The translations under genes and the position numbers were made by a program. 64,000 nucleotides of DNA from DATJSN01 sp035504095. GTDB taxonomy: Bacteria > Planctomycetota > Phycisphaerae > WQYP01. The notes under the pieces were generated by a model, which worked only from the letters and a program-made list of their open reading frames with translations, did no database searches and was not told where the DNA came from. Shown piece after piece: positions 17,307 through 26,169 of the stretch (position 1 is the stretch's first letter; every line of letters starts with the position of its first letter). The stretch covers positions 1 to 64,000 of the forward strand of contig DATJSN010000075.1 of NCBI GenBank assembly GCA_035504095.1, written 5' to 3'.

Positions 17307-17801
17307 TTAATGTCCCACAACGTCCGTTTTTATCGGTTCAATCACGTCCAGCAGTTCTTCCTGGCTGCTTGCGGGAACCTTTAATGTTGCCAATGCCGCT
17401 TTCAAATCCTCAACCGCGGCATCCCAGTTGGCGTCTGTAATGCCCAGCCCCTGGCTGGCCGCTTCAGGATCAGGCCCCGTGTATACCTGCGGACCATCAG
17501 TTTGTTCGCAAAGGAAATCCGTAAGATCGGAGGTCAGCTTGGTCTTATCCGCCTTGGCAATAAAGTTGTTGATACGGTCGTCCGCGGCCACGTTACCCAG
17601 GAACGTTTCGGAAATCTGCTGGATGCCGTCCTGGCCGCCGAGTTGATCGTAGAGCGTAGGCATGGAGGGCTGGTTTTGCTCGTTCTCGTTGTTGTTATTG
17701 TTACCACACCCCCAAAGTGCAAATGTAAACACCGTAATTAAGGCAAACGCCGTAAACCTGAGCATCATACCCCGTACGGTCACTATATGACTTGGTTGCA
17801 C
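17307..17801 (-). CDS. lipoprotein with group 1 truncated-globin fold lacking the proximal His
   Basis: 164 residues. A lipoprotein signal ending in FALWGC is followed by an Asn-rich spacer and a truncated-globin domain: TLYDQLGGQDGI, DRINNFIAKAD and FLCEQTDGPQVYTG. In the family the heme proximal His comes ten residues after YTG (as in YTG...KQVHQGRGIT); here the aligned residue in EAASQGLGIT is Ser (codon at 17454-17456). Heme binding is therefore doubtful and a structural or sensor role is possible. The GTG start at 17801 is supported by AAGGAG 6 nt upstream; an upstream ATG at 17858 lacks a binding site. Confidence 0.8.
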   Translation of the reverse strand: MQPSHIVTVRGMMLRFTAFALITVFTFALWGCGNNNNNENEQNQPSMPTLYDQLGGQDGIQQISETFLGNVAADDRINNFIAKADKTKLTSDLTDFLCEQTDGPQVYTGPDPEAASQGLGITDANWDAAVEDLKAALATLKVPASSQEELLDVIEPIKTDVVGH

Positions 17802-17930
17802 GATCTGCTCCTTGATCTTGATTTTCTGGCGCCCGCCGGGCTTGTGCCGATCGGCCATACGCGCCCATTAACCGGATTTGATAGCACGGAAAGCCCTCTC
17901 TGGCAAGGGAAATCCCCATTGTGACCACAT

Positions 17931-17950
17931 AGCCCCGGCTTGCCGGGGGC
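17931..17950. repeat. GCCCCGGC/GCCGGGG hairpin repeat
   Basis: GCCCCGGC-tt-GCCGGGGG with a flanking CTATG on the minus strand. The same design (CCCCGGn-spacer-nCCGGGGCTA) recurs at 50940-50964 and 60164-60187 and, diverged, at 23105-23128. Confidence 0.55.
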
Positions 17951-18013
17951 GGAATTCCCATTTACAGTCAATATTCCAAAATACTGTTTGAAAGCATCAC
18001 TGGAGTCCAGCCT

Positions 18014-18409
18014 ATGCCGTACGATCGCTATAAAAAGGGTTTAGCCCGGCTCAAGCAAATTCACGGCCCTTATGGCGCGGCCGTTCTGGATAAACTTGAT
18101 GACATTGCCCCGGACCTGAAAAAATGGATCATCGAATTCGGTTTCGGTGAGGTTTATTCGCGCCCCGGCCTGAACCTGAAATCCCGCCAGATCGCCACGA
18201 TTGCCGCGCTGGTAAGCCAGCATCATTTTGGCGATGAACTCAAATCTCACATTCGCGCTGCGCTCAAGGCCGGCTGCAGTCGCCAGGAAATTATCGAACT
18301 GGTCATGCAGCTTGCACTTTATGCCGGCTTTCCCGCCGCCATCAGCGCCCTGGGCGCGGTCCGCCAAACCTTTGCTGAATTGGACTCCGGCGCCGCCACA
18401 CCACAGTGA
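18014..18409 (+). CDS. carboxymuconolactone decarboxylase-family protein
   Basis: 131 residues. All-helical CMD fold of the PcaC type: LNLKSRQIATIAALVSQHH, HIRAALKAGCSRQEIIELVMQ and YAGFPAAISALGAV. The CxxC peroxidase motif of AhpD is absent, so a thiol peroxidase role is unlikely; PcaC-like lactone decarboxylation is possible but no other protocatechuate genes are nearby. ATG 18014 begins MPYDRYKKGLARL; there is no strong ribosome-binding site. Monocistronic, between a divergent globin lipoprotein and a convergent unknown gene. Confidence 0.88.
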   Translation: MPYDRYKKGLARLKQIHGPYGAAVLDKLDDIAPDLKKWIIEFGFGEVYSRPGLNLKSRQIATIAALVSQHHFGDELKSHIRAALKAGCSRQEIIELVMQLALYAGFPAAISALGAVRQTFAELDSGAATPQ

Positions 18410-18451
18410 GAGTAAAGAAAAAAGTCGAGATAAAACCGTAGCGTCCTTGTT

Positions 18452-19090
18452 TCACTCCGCTTTTAATTTGTCCTCCGCTCGACGAATAAAAGTTAAACGG
18501 TTGATAATCCGACCTGGCGCATACGATCCACACGAAAATGCCCAACCATCATCTGTTTCGAAGGCCCAGTTCCCTTCATATAAGTCGGGGTCCTCAGGTG
18601 CAAGGCCTGGGATATGTGTCACCGTCCCTTCCAAAGCTCGCCACCCGCGAAAAATGCTACGGAAACGAATCCGATCACCTACGAGAATCTCTGTACCATC
18701 GCGATAGTACATCAGTGAATGTGGCGGTTGTGGAAGCAAGCTTTCCGGATCGGGATCATCAGCCACTCTGCGGCGAAGGAAGGTGATCCGTTTACTCATC
18801 TCAGTAAATTCGCAATCATGCGGCATTTTCCAAGTTACTGGATCAGGAAAATGAGCGCTAGGTACGATCGCGCCATCATCAGCCTTGATTACCCACCAAT
18901 ACCGTAACCTGCGGTCCCAGCGACTGATGCCAGGAACATAGCAGAATGTTCCTTCTTTAGACTTTCGGAATCCCCACTTGATATGTATCCGATCACCGGG
19001 GCGCACGAGATTTCGCGTGCCGGCATAGACTAGCGGTCGATCTGGGATTCGTTGAGATTCACCCGGATTGCTGTCCACAGTTTGCCTCAT
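18452..19090 (-). CDS. unrecognised protein made of two tandem copies of a beta-rich domain
   Basis: 212 residues of unknown function, no signal peptide or membrane helix. It contains an internal duplication of about 80-90 residues: copy 1 has LVYAGTRNLVRPGDRIHI, GTFCYVPGI, WVIKADDGA, KRITFLRRR; copy 2 has LMYYRDGTEILVGDRIRF, GTVTHIPGL, WAFETDDGW, NRLTFIRRA. Both show the order (V/L)xxGDRI-G-T-x4-PG(I/L)-(I/E)xxDDG-(R/N)(I/L)TF(L/I)RR, suggesting an SH3/KOW-like barrel by pattern only. ATG 19090 is chosen over TTG 19135; neither has a clear ribosome-binding site. Confidence 0.6.
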   Translation of the reverse strand: MRQTVDSNPGESQRIPDRPLVYAGTRNLVRPGDRIHIKWGFRKSKEGTFCYVPGISRWDRRLRYWWVIKADDGAIVPSAHFPDPVTWKMPHDCEFTEMSKRITFLRRRVADDPDPESLLPQPPHSLMYYRDGTEILVGDRIRFRSIFRGWRALEGTVTHIPGLAPEDPDLYEGNWAFETDDGWAFSCGSYAPGRIINRLTFIRRAEDKLKAE

Positions 19091-19183
19091 TGCCCATCGA
19101 AAATATCGTGATGGATATAACGTCCAAGACGCCAAGCTTCAGCGTTAAAACGTCTGAACACTGAAAACAGCGGTGAAACCGCC

Positions 19184-19231
19184 CACTCCCGTCTCCCGTC
19201 TTACAACTCCCGACTCGGCACAGCAGTGCCG
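19184..19231. repeat. CTCCCG periodic repeat plus stop-abutting hairpin
   Basis: Degenerate 7-bp phrases (ACTCCCG, TCTCCCG) at 19184-19214 are followed by CGGCAC-agca-GTGCCG (19216-19231), which abuts the TAA stop (19232-19234) of the HEAT-repeat lipoprotein. Related CTCCCG runs occur inside genes at 29725-29760 and 57563-57715. Confidence 0.55.
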
Positions 19232-19966
19232 TTACCCCGTGTACTGATTCTGATGTGCATTAAACCACGCCCGCCAGGCGTCCGAATCATCCGAGGATAG
19301 ATTCTGGCCCGTCTGGGCTGTTAAATCGTCCCAGGCAAACTGGACCACCGCGACATTTTGATCATCGAGCGTATCGATCAACGTGGTGATCACTTCGCGC
19401 GTCTTATATGGCTTAAGGGCCTGGGTGCAATAAATGCGAACCTGTGAATCAGGATCGTGCTGCAAATGGTCGATCAGCGCCGGTATCACCAATGGGTTAT
19501 TGATATAGGTGAGTCCCATCGCCGAGCACATCCGTACAAAGCTCGAATCACTTCCAAGACCGGTTACCAAGGTCATCGCCGTAGATGGATCGCCCGATGT
19601 GCCTATGGCGATCATCGCCTGTCCCTGCACCAGTGGTGATGACGCCCCGGTCGCCGCCAACTCATACGCTTTCATATACGGGGCCGTATGGCCGTAGCTC
19701 TGGTCGGCCATCCACGCGATCGCTTCGCGTTGTACATCCGGATCGGTCACGTCAAAAAGATTTTGTGCTTCGGTTACAACGGATTCTTTATGACCGCCTA
19801 AATGCAGATCGCCTAACAAGCCCTGCATGAACGAATTGAATTGATCGGACTGATCCTGCGGTCCGGAGGACGAGCTTGAGGAACACCCGCCCAGCAACCC
19901 CAGCAGTATGACCATCGCCGCATATAACGGCGTTCGCCTGAGCCCGTTGCTGTCACTGTTCTTCAT
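19232..19966 (-). CDS. HEAT-repeat lipoprotein
   Basis: 244 residues. Lipoprotein signal peptide with a VILLGLLGGC lipobox and Ser-rich linker, then helical repeats of HEAT/PBS type (DPDVQREAIAWMAD, SPLVQGQAMIAIG, SSFVRMCSAMGL, DSQVRIYCTQAL, NVAVVQFAWDDL). Presumably membrane-anchored scaffold of unknown partner. Its start overlaps the murI stop by four bases (ATGA), so it is translationally coupled to peptidoglycan precursor synthesis, which may hint at an envelope role. A hairpin directly follows the stop. Confidence 0.8.
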   Translation of the reverse strand: MKNSDSNGLRRTPLYAAMVILLGLLGGCSSSSSSGPQDQSDQFNSFMQGLLGDLHLGGHKESVVTEAQNLFDVTDPDVQREAIAWMADQSYGHTAPYMKAYELAATGASSPLVQGQAMIAIGTSGDPSTAMTLVTGLGSDSSFVRMCSAMGLTYINNPLVIPALIDHLQHDPDSQVRIYCTQALKPYKTREVITTLIDTLDDQNVAVVQFAWDDLTAQTGQNLSSDDSDAWRAWFNAHQNQYTG

Positions 19967-20835
19967 GTTTGCTCGAGCGGCGTTGTTTCCAATAGCTCCG
20001 GATCAACCCAAACCGGCTGGCCAATCGGCCCGCCAAGGAAACGACTTGCCACGCTTTCAAAACGTTGTCCCTGATCTGTTACGTAGCAGGTCAGGCCTCC
20101 GGACTCCGATTCCGAATTTAGAAGTCCCATTATAGAAAGCTTCTGGGCTGCCGCCAGCGCTGTCTGATCGGCCGAGTCAATCAACTGCGTCTGCGATCCC
20201 AAAGAGCGGCCGATCACTGACGCGTAAATAGGGTAATGTGTGCAACCTAAAATCATGGCCGTCGGATTAAGCGCCTTGATCGGCCCCAGGTATTCCGCCA
20301 GCACCGCTTGTACTACCGGATTGTCCGCCGGACGCCCTTCTTCAATCATCGGTACAAGAAGCGGGCAAGCCCGGCCGATGACATGAATCTGCGGATCCAG
20401 TCGTGCAATCGCCGTGGCATAAGCATTGCTTGCAATAGTTGCTTCCGTGGCAATCAGACCCACCGTGCATTCACCGGCGTTACGGATTTTGCGCGCCGCC
20501 TGCACCGCCGCCGCCGCACCGGGCTCCAAAACGCCAATCACGGGAACCGCGAATTCTCCAGGTAGTACATCCAGGGCTGTAGCGCTGACCGTGTTGCACG
20601 CTACAACCAACAACTTCGGATTCATTTGCATCAGAAAACGCAGACACTGCCGCGCGAATCCCAGCACGGTTCGCGGCGATTTGGTCCCATACGGCACGCG
20701 CGCTGTATCGCCGAAATAAATCAATGTTTCACGGGGCAGTCTTTTTTGCAGCGCCTGAACCACTGTCAGGCCGCCCAGGCCGGAATCAAAAATTCCGATG
20801 GGAGCTGATGCAGTCTGAAGATTATTTTTGTTCAT
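19963..20835 (-). CDS. murI: glutamate racemase
   Basis: 290 residues. Converts L- to D-glutamate for peptidoglycan. Family motifs: PIGIFDSGLGGLTVV, YFGDTARVPYGTKS, VVACNTVSATALD (first catalytic Cys) and ILGCTHYPIY (second catalytic Cys). The presence of murI supports a peptidoglycan-containing cell wall. It overlaps the HEAT lipoprotein by 4 bp and lies 75 nt downstream of rnc on the same strand. Identification secure. Confidence 0.96.
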   Translation of the reverse strand: MNKNNLQTASAPIGIFDSGLGGLTVVQALQKRLPRETLIYFGDTARVPYGTKSPRTVLGFARQCLRFLMQMNPKLLVVACNTVSATALDVLPGEFAVPVIGVLEPGAAAAVQAARKIRNAGECTVGLIATEATIASNAYATAIARLDPQIHVIGRACPLLVPMIEEGRPADNPVVQAVLAEYLGPIKALNPTAMILGCTHYPIYASVIGRSLGSQTQLIDSADQTALAAAQKLSIMGLLNSESESGGLTCYVTDQGQRFESVASRFLGGPIGQPVWVDPELLETTPLEQT

Positions 20836-20910
20836 TATCCGTGGCTCTTGAGAACAATTCTAAACGGCCCAAAACTTAAAAAGGGATTATAGCTTTTCCC
20901 GGGCCATTTT

Positions 20911-21642
20911 TTACTTCGCAGGCGTTTCCTGAGCCGAAACATCCAACCCTTCCCGGTCGATGATCCCCAATGCCTGAAGCGCCAGGAACGCCGCATCCTG
21001 CTCTGCCTGCTTTTTAGAATGTCCCCACGAAGGATCGTACGCTTTGCTGCCAATCAATACCCGCACTCGAAACGATTTATTATGATCCGGCCCACTTTCT
21101 TCCAGCACTTCATACACCGGCGTACAGGTCATCGTGCGCTGTACATATTGCTGCAGCACCGATTTGAAATTGTGCTGATGGGCGCTTTCGGCATAGCGAT
21201 CGAGCCAGGGTTGCATATGCTTGAGCACAAAACCTGCCGCCGGTTCATAGCCGCCGTCCAGATAAATTGCACCAATCACCGCTTCAAATACACCGGCCGC
21301 CAGACTGTGCGGTAAACGTCCTGGTTTTTCCATCCCCGGTCCGACGCGAATAAGTTCGGTCAACCCTATCGTGTCGCTGACGGCGGCGCAGGTCTTTCGA
21401 CTGACGACGGCTGATTTTAAAACCGTCAATTGCCCTTCCCGCCGGTCGGGGTAGAGTTCATACACACGGCGGCAAATGATCAGCCCCAGCACGGCGTCGC
21501 CAAGAAATTCCATTCGCTCATTTGATTCCAGCCGGTCGCTGGCGCTCGACGCGTGCGTAATCGCCGCTTCCAGGAGTTTTGGATTCTGGAAGCGGTATTC
21601 AAGCACCTTCTGGGCTTTTTCCAGTACATCAGGTTTGGCCAT
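20911..21642 (-). CDS. rnc: ribonuclease III
   Basis: 243 residues. Double-strand RNA endonuclease for rRNA and mRNA processing. The catalytic domain shows NERMEFLGDAVLGLII and FEAVIGAIYLDGGY; a C-terminal double-strand RNA-binding domain includes YEVLEESGPDHNKSFRVRV and GHSKKQAEQDAAFLAL. ATG has GAGGAA 8 nt upstream, immediately after an AGAGGCTCTT phrase. It probably leads an rnc-murI-HEAT lipoprotein transcript. Confidence 0.97.
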   Translation of the reverse strand: MAKPDVLEKAQKVLEYRFQNPKLLEAAITHASSASDRLESNERMEFLGDAVLGLIICRRVYELYPDRREGQLTVLKSAVVSRKTCAAVSDTIGLTELIRVGPGMEKPGRLPHSLAAGVFEAVIGAIYLDGGYEPAAGFVLKHMQPWLDRYAESAHQHNFKSVLQQYVQRTMTCTPVYEVLEESGPDHNKSFRVRVLIGSKAYDPSWGHSKKQAEQDAAFLALQALGIIDREGLDVSAQETPAK

Positions 21643-22009
21643 TCGCGCATTTCCTCAGAGGCTCTTGCAAATCACGCACGCAAAAAACAGCTTTTCCCGG
21701 TGATCATCGGGAAGCATGCAAATCAGAATCAAACGGGTTTAACGCGAATCGCCCGCGGCGCCCTCTTCGGCGCTGCGGGCGGTCAGCGTCAGGACCGCTG
21801 AAATTCATCCCGCACAACCCTTATCGGCGCTAATCTCGCACGATATTTATATATCCGTCCTGTCTGAAGGATATTGATCACAAACCATTTTATTTGATGC
21901 AAACGGCGTCTCATAAATCCTCAAATGATTATATCTGCCTGCAACGGTGTTTTTTCCTTAAATTGCGCCCTGTAGTCTGTTTTCTCTGCCCCCAAAATAT
22001 ACCCCACTT
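21643..22009. other. 367-bp gap with a strong hairpin
   Basis: No gene found on either strand. It holds AGAGGCTCTT at 21656-21665, and a near-perfect 13-bp stem CGCCCGCGGCGCC (21750-21762) with GGCGCTGCGGGCG (21769-21781), one mismatch and a short loop, followed by a second small inverted repeat (cggtc...gaccg). No U-tract follows. The remaining AT-rich part before the rluD-type gene shows nothing clear. Confidence 0.5.
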
Positions 22010-23080
22010 TTATCGGCTCCTGGAATTAAGAACCCGCAGTAAATCAGCCATATCCCTCGGTAAAGGGGCTTCCAGCGTCATGCGGGTAAATTTTGTCGGA
22101 TGGACGAACTGGAGCTTCCACGCATGAAGTGCCTGCCGCGAGATTATCGGAGCATCTTCGGCGAGTGTTTTCCCGGAAATGGCTTTCTGTGAAATTCCAT
22201 GTGCCACAGGCCTTTTGACCGTCACGATCCGCCCCCCGTACATCGTATCCCCCGCAATCGGAAGCCCCACATGGCTCAGGTGTACGCGCAACTGATGCGT
22301 CCTTCCCGTTTTGGGCGCCAGTTCCAGCAGAGAAAAATCGCCCAACCGTTCCAGAACTTTATACACCGTTTGCGACGCTCGTCCGCCATCCGCCAGTACC
22401 GCATATTTTTCCCGATTATGCGGGTCAACGCCCAGGGGTGCGTCGATCAAGTCGCTATCCAGCGGCGGGGTCCCATGAACAATGGCCAGATACGTTTTGC
22501 GTATGGTTCGTCTTTCAAATTGTCCTGCCAGACGCCAGTGCGCTTCATCCGTTTTGGCTATTAAGATTAAACCTGTTGTATTGCGGTCCAGCCGGTGAAT
22601 AATTCCCGGTCTCCATGGGTCGCTGCCTGTCGAAAGTGTCCCCGCGGTTTCTTGCGCATGGTGAATCAGGCCGTTAATCAGCGTTCCCGTCCAATGCCCC
22701 CGCGCTGGATGCACCAGTAAATCCGCCTGTTTGTTAATCGCGATAAAATCGTCGTCTTCGTAAATGATGTTCAGGGGAATTTTTTCAGCTTCGGCTTTGT
22801 GTTCCACCACTCTCGGCGCGGCAATGTCCACGGCGTCGCCCGAACGTAAAATCGTGCTCGCCTTTGCCGCCCGGGAATTGACGAAAACCAATCCCCCTTT
22901 GATCAGCTTCTGAAGCATCGATCGTGAATGGTGCGGCATGCGGTCGCGTAAATAAATATCCAGTCGTTTTTGCAGATCATGGCGAATGACGAAGTGGTGT
23001 TGCTCCAGCCCTTCTTCCTGTTCGGTTTCAGAAGGCGCCACCGGCGGTTCAGCAGCAATGGTTCGTCGCGTTTTGCCCAT
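22010..23080 (-). CDS. rluD: RluA/RluD-family pseudouridine synthase
   Basis: 356 residues. An N-terminal S4 RNA-binding domain (SRSMLQKLIKGGLVFVNSRA) is followed by the pseudouridine synthase core with IIHRLDRNTTGLILIAKT (catalytic Asp near residue 163) and GRTHQLRVHLSHVGLPIAGD. RluD homologs modify 23S rRNA helix 69; other RluA-family targets are possible, so the symbol is tentative. It lies 60 nt downstream of yidC on the same strand with a 10-bp hairpin between them. Confidence 0.93.
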   Translation of the reverse strand: MGKTRRTIAAEPPVAPSETEQEEGLEQHHFVIRHDLQKRLDIYLRDRMPHHSRSMLQKLIKGGLVFVNSRAAKASTILRSGDAVDIAAPRVVEHKAEAEKIPLNIIYEDDDFIAINKQADLLVHPARGHWTGTLINGLIHHAQETAGTLSTGSDPWRPGIIHRLDRNTTGLILIAKTDEAHWRLAGQFERRTIRKTYLAIVHGTPPLDSDLIDAPLGVDPHNREKYAVLADGGRASQTVYKVLERLGDFSLLELAPKTGRTHQLRVHLSHVGLPIAGDTMYGGRIVTVKRPVAHGISQKAISGKTLAEDAPIISRQALHAWKLQFVHPTKFTRMTLEAPLPRDMADLLRVLNSRSR

Positions 23081-23104
23081 CTTAGGTATTGTACTGCTAT
23101 ATAC

Positions 23105-23128
23105 AGCCCCAGGAGGAATCCTGGGGCT
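23105..23128. repeat. 10-bp stem hairpin between yidC and the rluD-type gene
   Basis: AGCCCCAGGA-GGAA-TCCTGGGGCT, a perfect stem of ten pairs with a four-base loop. It is a diverged member of the CCCCGGn-spacer-nCCGGGGCT repeat design. It could attenuate read-through from yidC or stabilise the upstream message. Confidence 0.55.
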
Positions 23129-23140
23129 TGTGGCATTTTT

Positions 23141-25105
23141 CTACCGCCTCGGCGGTTTCGCCGCCGCGTGCGGCTCAATAATCCCTCGTTCCTCCAGTTT
23201 TTTCAGGTGCCGCCGCACCAGCCAGCTATCGAACAATCCCCCCGCGGTGCTGGCGCAAATATATAAATTCAATCCCGATGGGGCGTTGTATAGGAATATG
23301 GGAAACAGCAAAACCATGTATTGTGAAATCATTTGCGTCTGCCGCTGCTGCGGATCGGCCGGAACCGGCGCCAGGCTCATCTGATAGCGCATCTGGAAGA
23401 AAAACGCTAAGCCCAGCAAGATGGGCAAAAGATTCAGTGGCAGGTAATTAACCCCGTCGTAAGAGTAACCAAAAAACGGCACTGAAAACGGCGTGTGTAA
23501 AGTGGCTAAAGTATCCGGACTCGAGAGGTCGTTGATCCACCCGGGAATAAACCCCGCCTGCCTTAAATCGATGTCCACCGACAGTCCCGAATACAGCGCG
23601 ATCCAGATCGGCATCTGCAAAACCATCGGTAAACATCCCAGAAAACCGCCTGCGGGATTGATGTTATATTTTTTATATACATTCATTAACTCTTGCTGCT
23701 GGCGGTTTTTATCATCGGCATATTTTTTCTGGAGGCGGCTAATCTCCGGCTGCACCAGGGCCATTTTGCGCTGCATCATGGTCATCTTCACCTGGCCGTA
23801 CCGCGTTAAGGGATGCAAAAGCAGCCGAATCGCCAGCACCAGCACCATGATCGCGATGCCGTAATTCCCGCCCACGACATAATGAATCTTGTCCAGAATT
23901 GTCAAAATCGCCAGGGCCAGCCACGAAATCCCCACTTCAAGAATGGGCAAAAATCCGCATATGTTTCCCTGGTTGAATTGAACCACCGCCAGGTAATTGT
24001 ACAGGTTGTATTGATATGCATCCTTGTTCGGCGGCGCATCCGGCGAACCCGCCAGTAATGAACGCTTCTTCGGGCCGACGTATATCACCATTGGAATGCT
24101 GCTCGCGCTTCCCGGAGCGATGGTCAATGCCGCGCTGTTCACCTGAACGGCGCACGCGCCCATAGGGTCCGCGGCTTCGGCGTTCGGACCGATGCGCTGC
24201 ACCTGTGCCGTTTCCAGGTCGTTAATCTGTGGAATCTGTTTTCCATTGTCCAGAGTATCGAAAACCATCGGACCATTTGCCGGCTCAGGACGCATAATCA
24301 CCGTGAAAAAACGATTTGAAGATGCAATCCATAATAAGCGATCCGATCCGGTGAAATCTCCCAGCATTTTTGGGGTCGTACCGGCGCCCAGCATGCTCTT
24401 CAGGTAAACCGCCGGGTTTACATCCACATAATGACCTTGCGTCTGATATGCCGCGCTCAGGAAAGTTCGTGAGTCCAGACGTTTATCCATGACGTCTTCG
24501 ATAACCAGGCTGGTCGGCCCCAGCATGGTTGTGGAAGCCTGAATCGGTTTGCCGGTTGGATTTTGAATTTGCAGATTGACCTGCACGTCATAACTTGTTG
24601 TATCGATCTGAAAGCTCTTGATCAGATGCGCGACAGGTTTGTTATTTTCATCAACAAGGTCCAGAGCCAGGACCGCATGCGTGGCATTTTTCTGGACAAA
24701 CAACCAATTCTGGCTGCTTATGTCGTACGTTTGGTTGTTGACCGTCACGCTTTGCGTGGAAAATGGCAGGGGATTATCGTCCTGGGCTTCCAGCAACGTT
24801 AATGGCTGGTCCGATCCAACCGTCTGACGATATTCGGAAGCGTTTAGTTGCGCGCTCTGTATACCGGCGCCGATGTTGCTGATCACCAGCGCCAGCTTAT
24901 AGGGTTTTCCCTCCTGGGCATTCCCCAGCATCCATGTTTCCGGTTTGGTGGATGCAAGAGGAATTACGCTTGATGCGCTGTTTGTGGCTGGTCCGGTCGC
25001 ACCGCCGGCGCCCCCTGGCGGCGTATTATTGTGAAACATCAGCGTTACGGCCATGTAGACCAGGACCGCAACAAGAAGCATTTGCACGAGTTTTTGTGTA
25101 TTCAT
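23141..25105 (-). CDS. yidC: membrane protein insertase YidC
   Basis: 654 residues. An N-terminal anchor helix (LVQMLLVAVLVYMAVTLMF) is followed by a large periplasmic beta domain typical of Gram-negative-type YidC, then the conserved 60-kDa insertase core with GNYGIAIMVLVLAIRLLLHPL, KMALVQPEISRLQKKY, NPAGGFLGCLPMVLQMPIW and YNAPSGLNLYI. Acts with or without SecYEG. The long periplasmic domain indicates a diderm envelope. An ACCGCC/GGCGGT palindrome overlaps the TAG stop. Confidence 0.96.
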   Translation of the reverse strand: MNTQKLVQMLLVAVLVYMAVTLMFHNNTPPGGAGGATGPATNSASSVIPLASTKPETWMLGNAQEGKPYKLALVISNIGAGIQSAQLNASEYRQTVGSDQPLTLLEAQDDNPLPFSTQSVTVNNQTYDISSQNWLFVQKNATHAVLALDLVDENNKPVAHLIKSFQIDTTSYDVQVNLQIQNPTGKPIQASTTMLGPTSLVIEDVMDKRLDSRTFLSAAYQTQGHYVDVNPAVYLKSMLGAGTTPKMLGDFTGSDRLLWIASSNRFFTVIMRPEPANGPMVFDTLDNGKQIPQINDLETAQVQRIGPNAEAADPMGACAVQVNSAALTIAPGSASSIPMVIYVGPKKRSLLAGSPDAPPNKDAYQYNLYNYLAVVQFNQGNICGFLPILEVGISWLALAILTILDKIHYVVGGNYGIAIMVLVLAIRLLLHPLTRYGQVKMTMMQRKMALVQPEISRLQKKYADDKNRQQQELMNVYKKYNINPAGGFLGCLPMVLQMPIWIALYSGLSVDIDLRQAGFIPGWINDLSSPDTLATLHTPFSVPFFGYSYDGVNYLPLNLLPILLGLAFFFQMRYQMSLAPVPADPQQRQTQMISQYMVLLFPIFLYNAPSGLNLYICASTAGGLFDSWLVRRHLKKLEERGIIEPHAAAKPPRR

Positions 25106-25206
25106 TATTTACGTTTCAAGCGGCACGATTTAGAGGCTCTTATTCTTCGCCGTCGAAACATCCTTTATTCATGAACTAAAAACTGGGAATTCAATCATTT
25201 AAATCC

Positions 25207-25269
25207 ATATTTGCTCTACTGCTCACCTGCTCTACTTTCTACTGTTCTCGGAGCGGCTCCGCCGCTCCG
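25207..25269. repeat. periodic repeat plus hairpin after the phosphoesterase stop
   Basis: CGGAGCGGC-tcc-GCCGCTCCG (25249-25269) is a perfect 9-bp stem directly adjoining the TAG stop (25270-25272) of the minus-strand phosphoesterase. Beyond it 25210-25248 is made of degenerate 'ctctactgctcacctgctctac' phrases, similar in type to the repeat downstream of trpE. Confidence 0.6.
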
Positions 25270-26169
25270 CTATGTTCCCTCCAGGAGCCGCTGACCCAGA
25301 AAATTGTCCAGAGCGTCAATGGATCGCACTTTTTCCACCGTTGTATTGACGTCATAAGCAATGCGTACGAATTCAACGTGGTCCGAATGCAGAATCGCAA
25401 AACTTGCCCGTGGATCATGATCGCGCGGCTGTCCCACGCTTCCCACGTTGATAATCGCTTTTTCTTCGGTGATATCGTAGCGGTATTTAAGATCATCCGG
25501 GGAATAAAAGTCCGGTTGCACCACAAATACGCCCGGTACGTGCGTATGGCCCACAAAACACAGATGTGTAATCCGGTCGAAGATCATCGAAATTTTCTGT
25601 GTCGCCGAATAGATATCGTCCGGGAAGATATACTCATTGATCGGTCGCCGCGGTGATCCATGCACTGCCAGAAATCGTTTATTCACTGCCCGCGTCTGCA
25701 TGTTTCCCAGGTAACGCCACCGGCGATTCCGACGCGCCCGGTCCGGATCGGTTTCAAATTGATTTCGTGTCCAGTAGGCCGCGTTTTCCGCTGCGGTATT
25801 AAAATTGAAGGGCTCAAAAAAAATCGCGAAATCATGGTTTCCCATGATCGTGAACTGGCAATTTTCTATCACGGTATCCAGGCACTCCCGTGGATTGGGC
25901 CCATACCCAATGACGTCACCCAGGCAGCATATATTTTTAATGTTCCGTTTCCGGATTTCATTCATGACCTCGCTTAGCGCTTCGTAATTGCCGTGGATGT
26001 CGGAAATGATGGCCAGCGGTTCTTCCACAGGCGTTGGACCTGAAGGATTAGCCTGAATCTCCGGTGACGTTGCGGGTGTGTCTCCCGAGGCCACGCTTAA
26101 ATGGGCGTTGCGCACGCTGGAGAGTTTGGCGATATTTTCACGATCTTCTTGTTGTTCTTTGGGGCTCAT
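25270..26169 (-). CDS. calcineurin-like metallophosphoesterase
   Basis: 299 residues. A dinuclear metal phosphoesterase with the ordered motifs ISDIHGNYEAL, CLGDVIGYGPNP, IMGNHDF, VHGSPRRP and CFVGHTHVPGVF. About 50 residues of low-conservation N-terminus precede the domain. The GDVIGYGPNPxE signature is that of the YfcE/diadenosine-tetraphosphatase-like bacterial group often annotated as protein phosphatase or phosphodiesterase; the substrate is not determinable. Monocistronic, upstream of a 390-bp gap divergent from the glucan phosphorylase. Confidence 0.9.
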   Translation of the reverse strand: MSPKEQQEDRENIAKLSSVRNAHLSVASGDTPATSPEIQANPSGPTPVEEPLAIISDIHGNYEALSEVMNEIRKRNIKNICCLGDVIGYGPNPRECLDTVIENCQFTIMGNHDFAIFFEPFNFNTAAENAAYWTRNQFETDPDRARRNRRWRYLGNMQTRAVNKRFLAVHGSPRRPINEYIFPDDIYSATQKISMIFDRITHLCFVGHTHVPGVFVVQPDFYSPDDLKYRYDITEEKAIINVGSVGQPRDHDPRASFAILHSDHVEFVRIAYDVNTTVEKVRSIDALDNFLGQRLLEGT

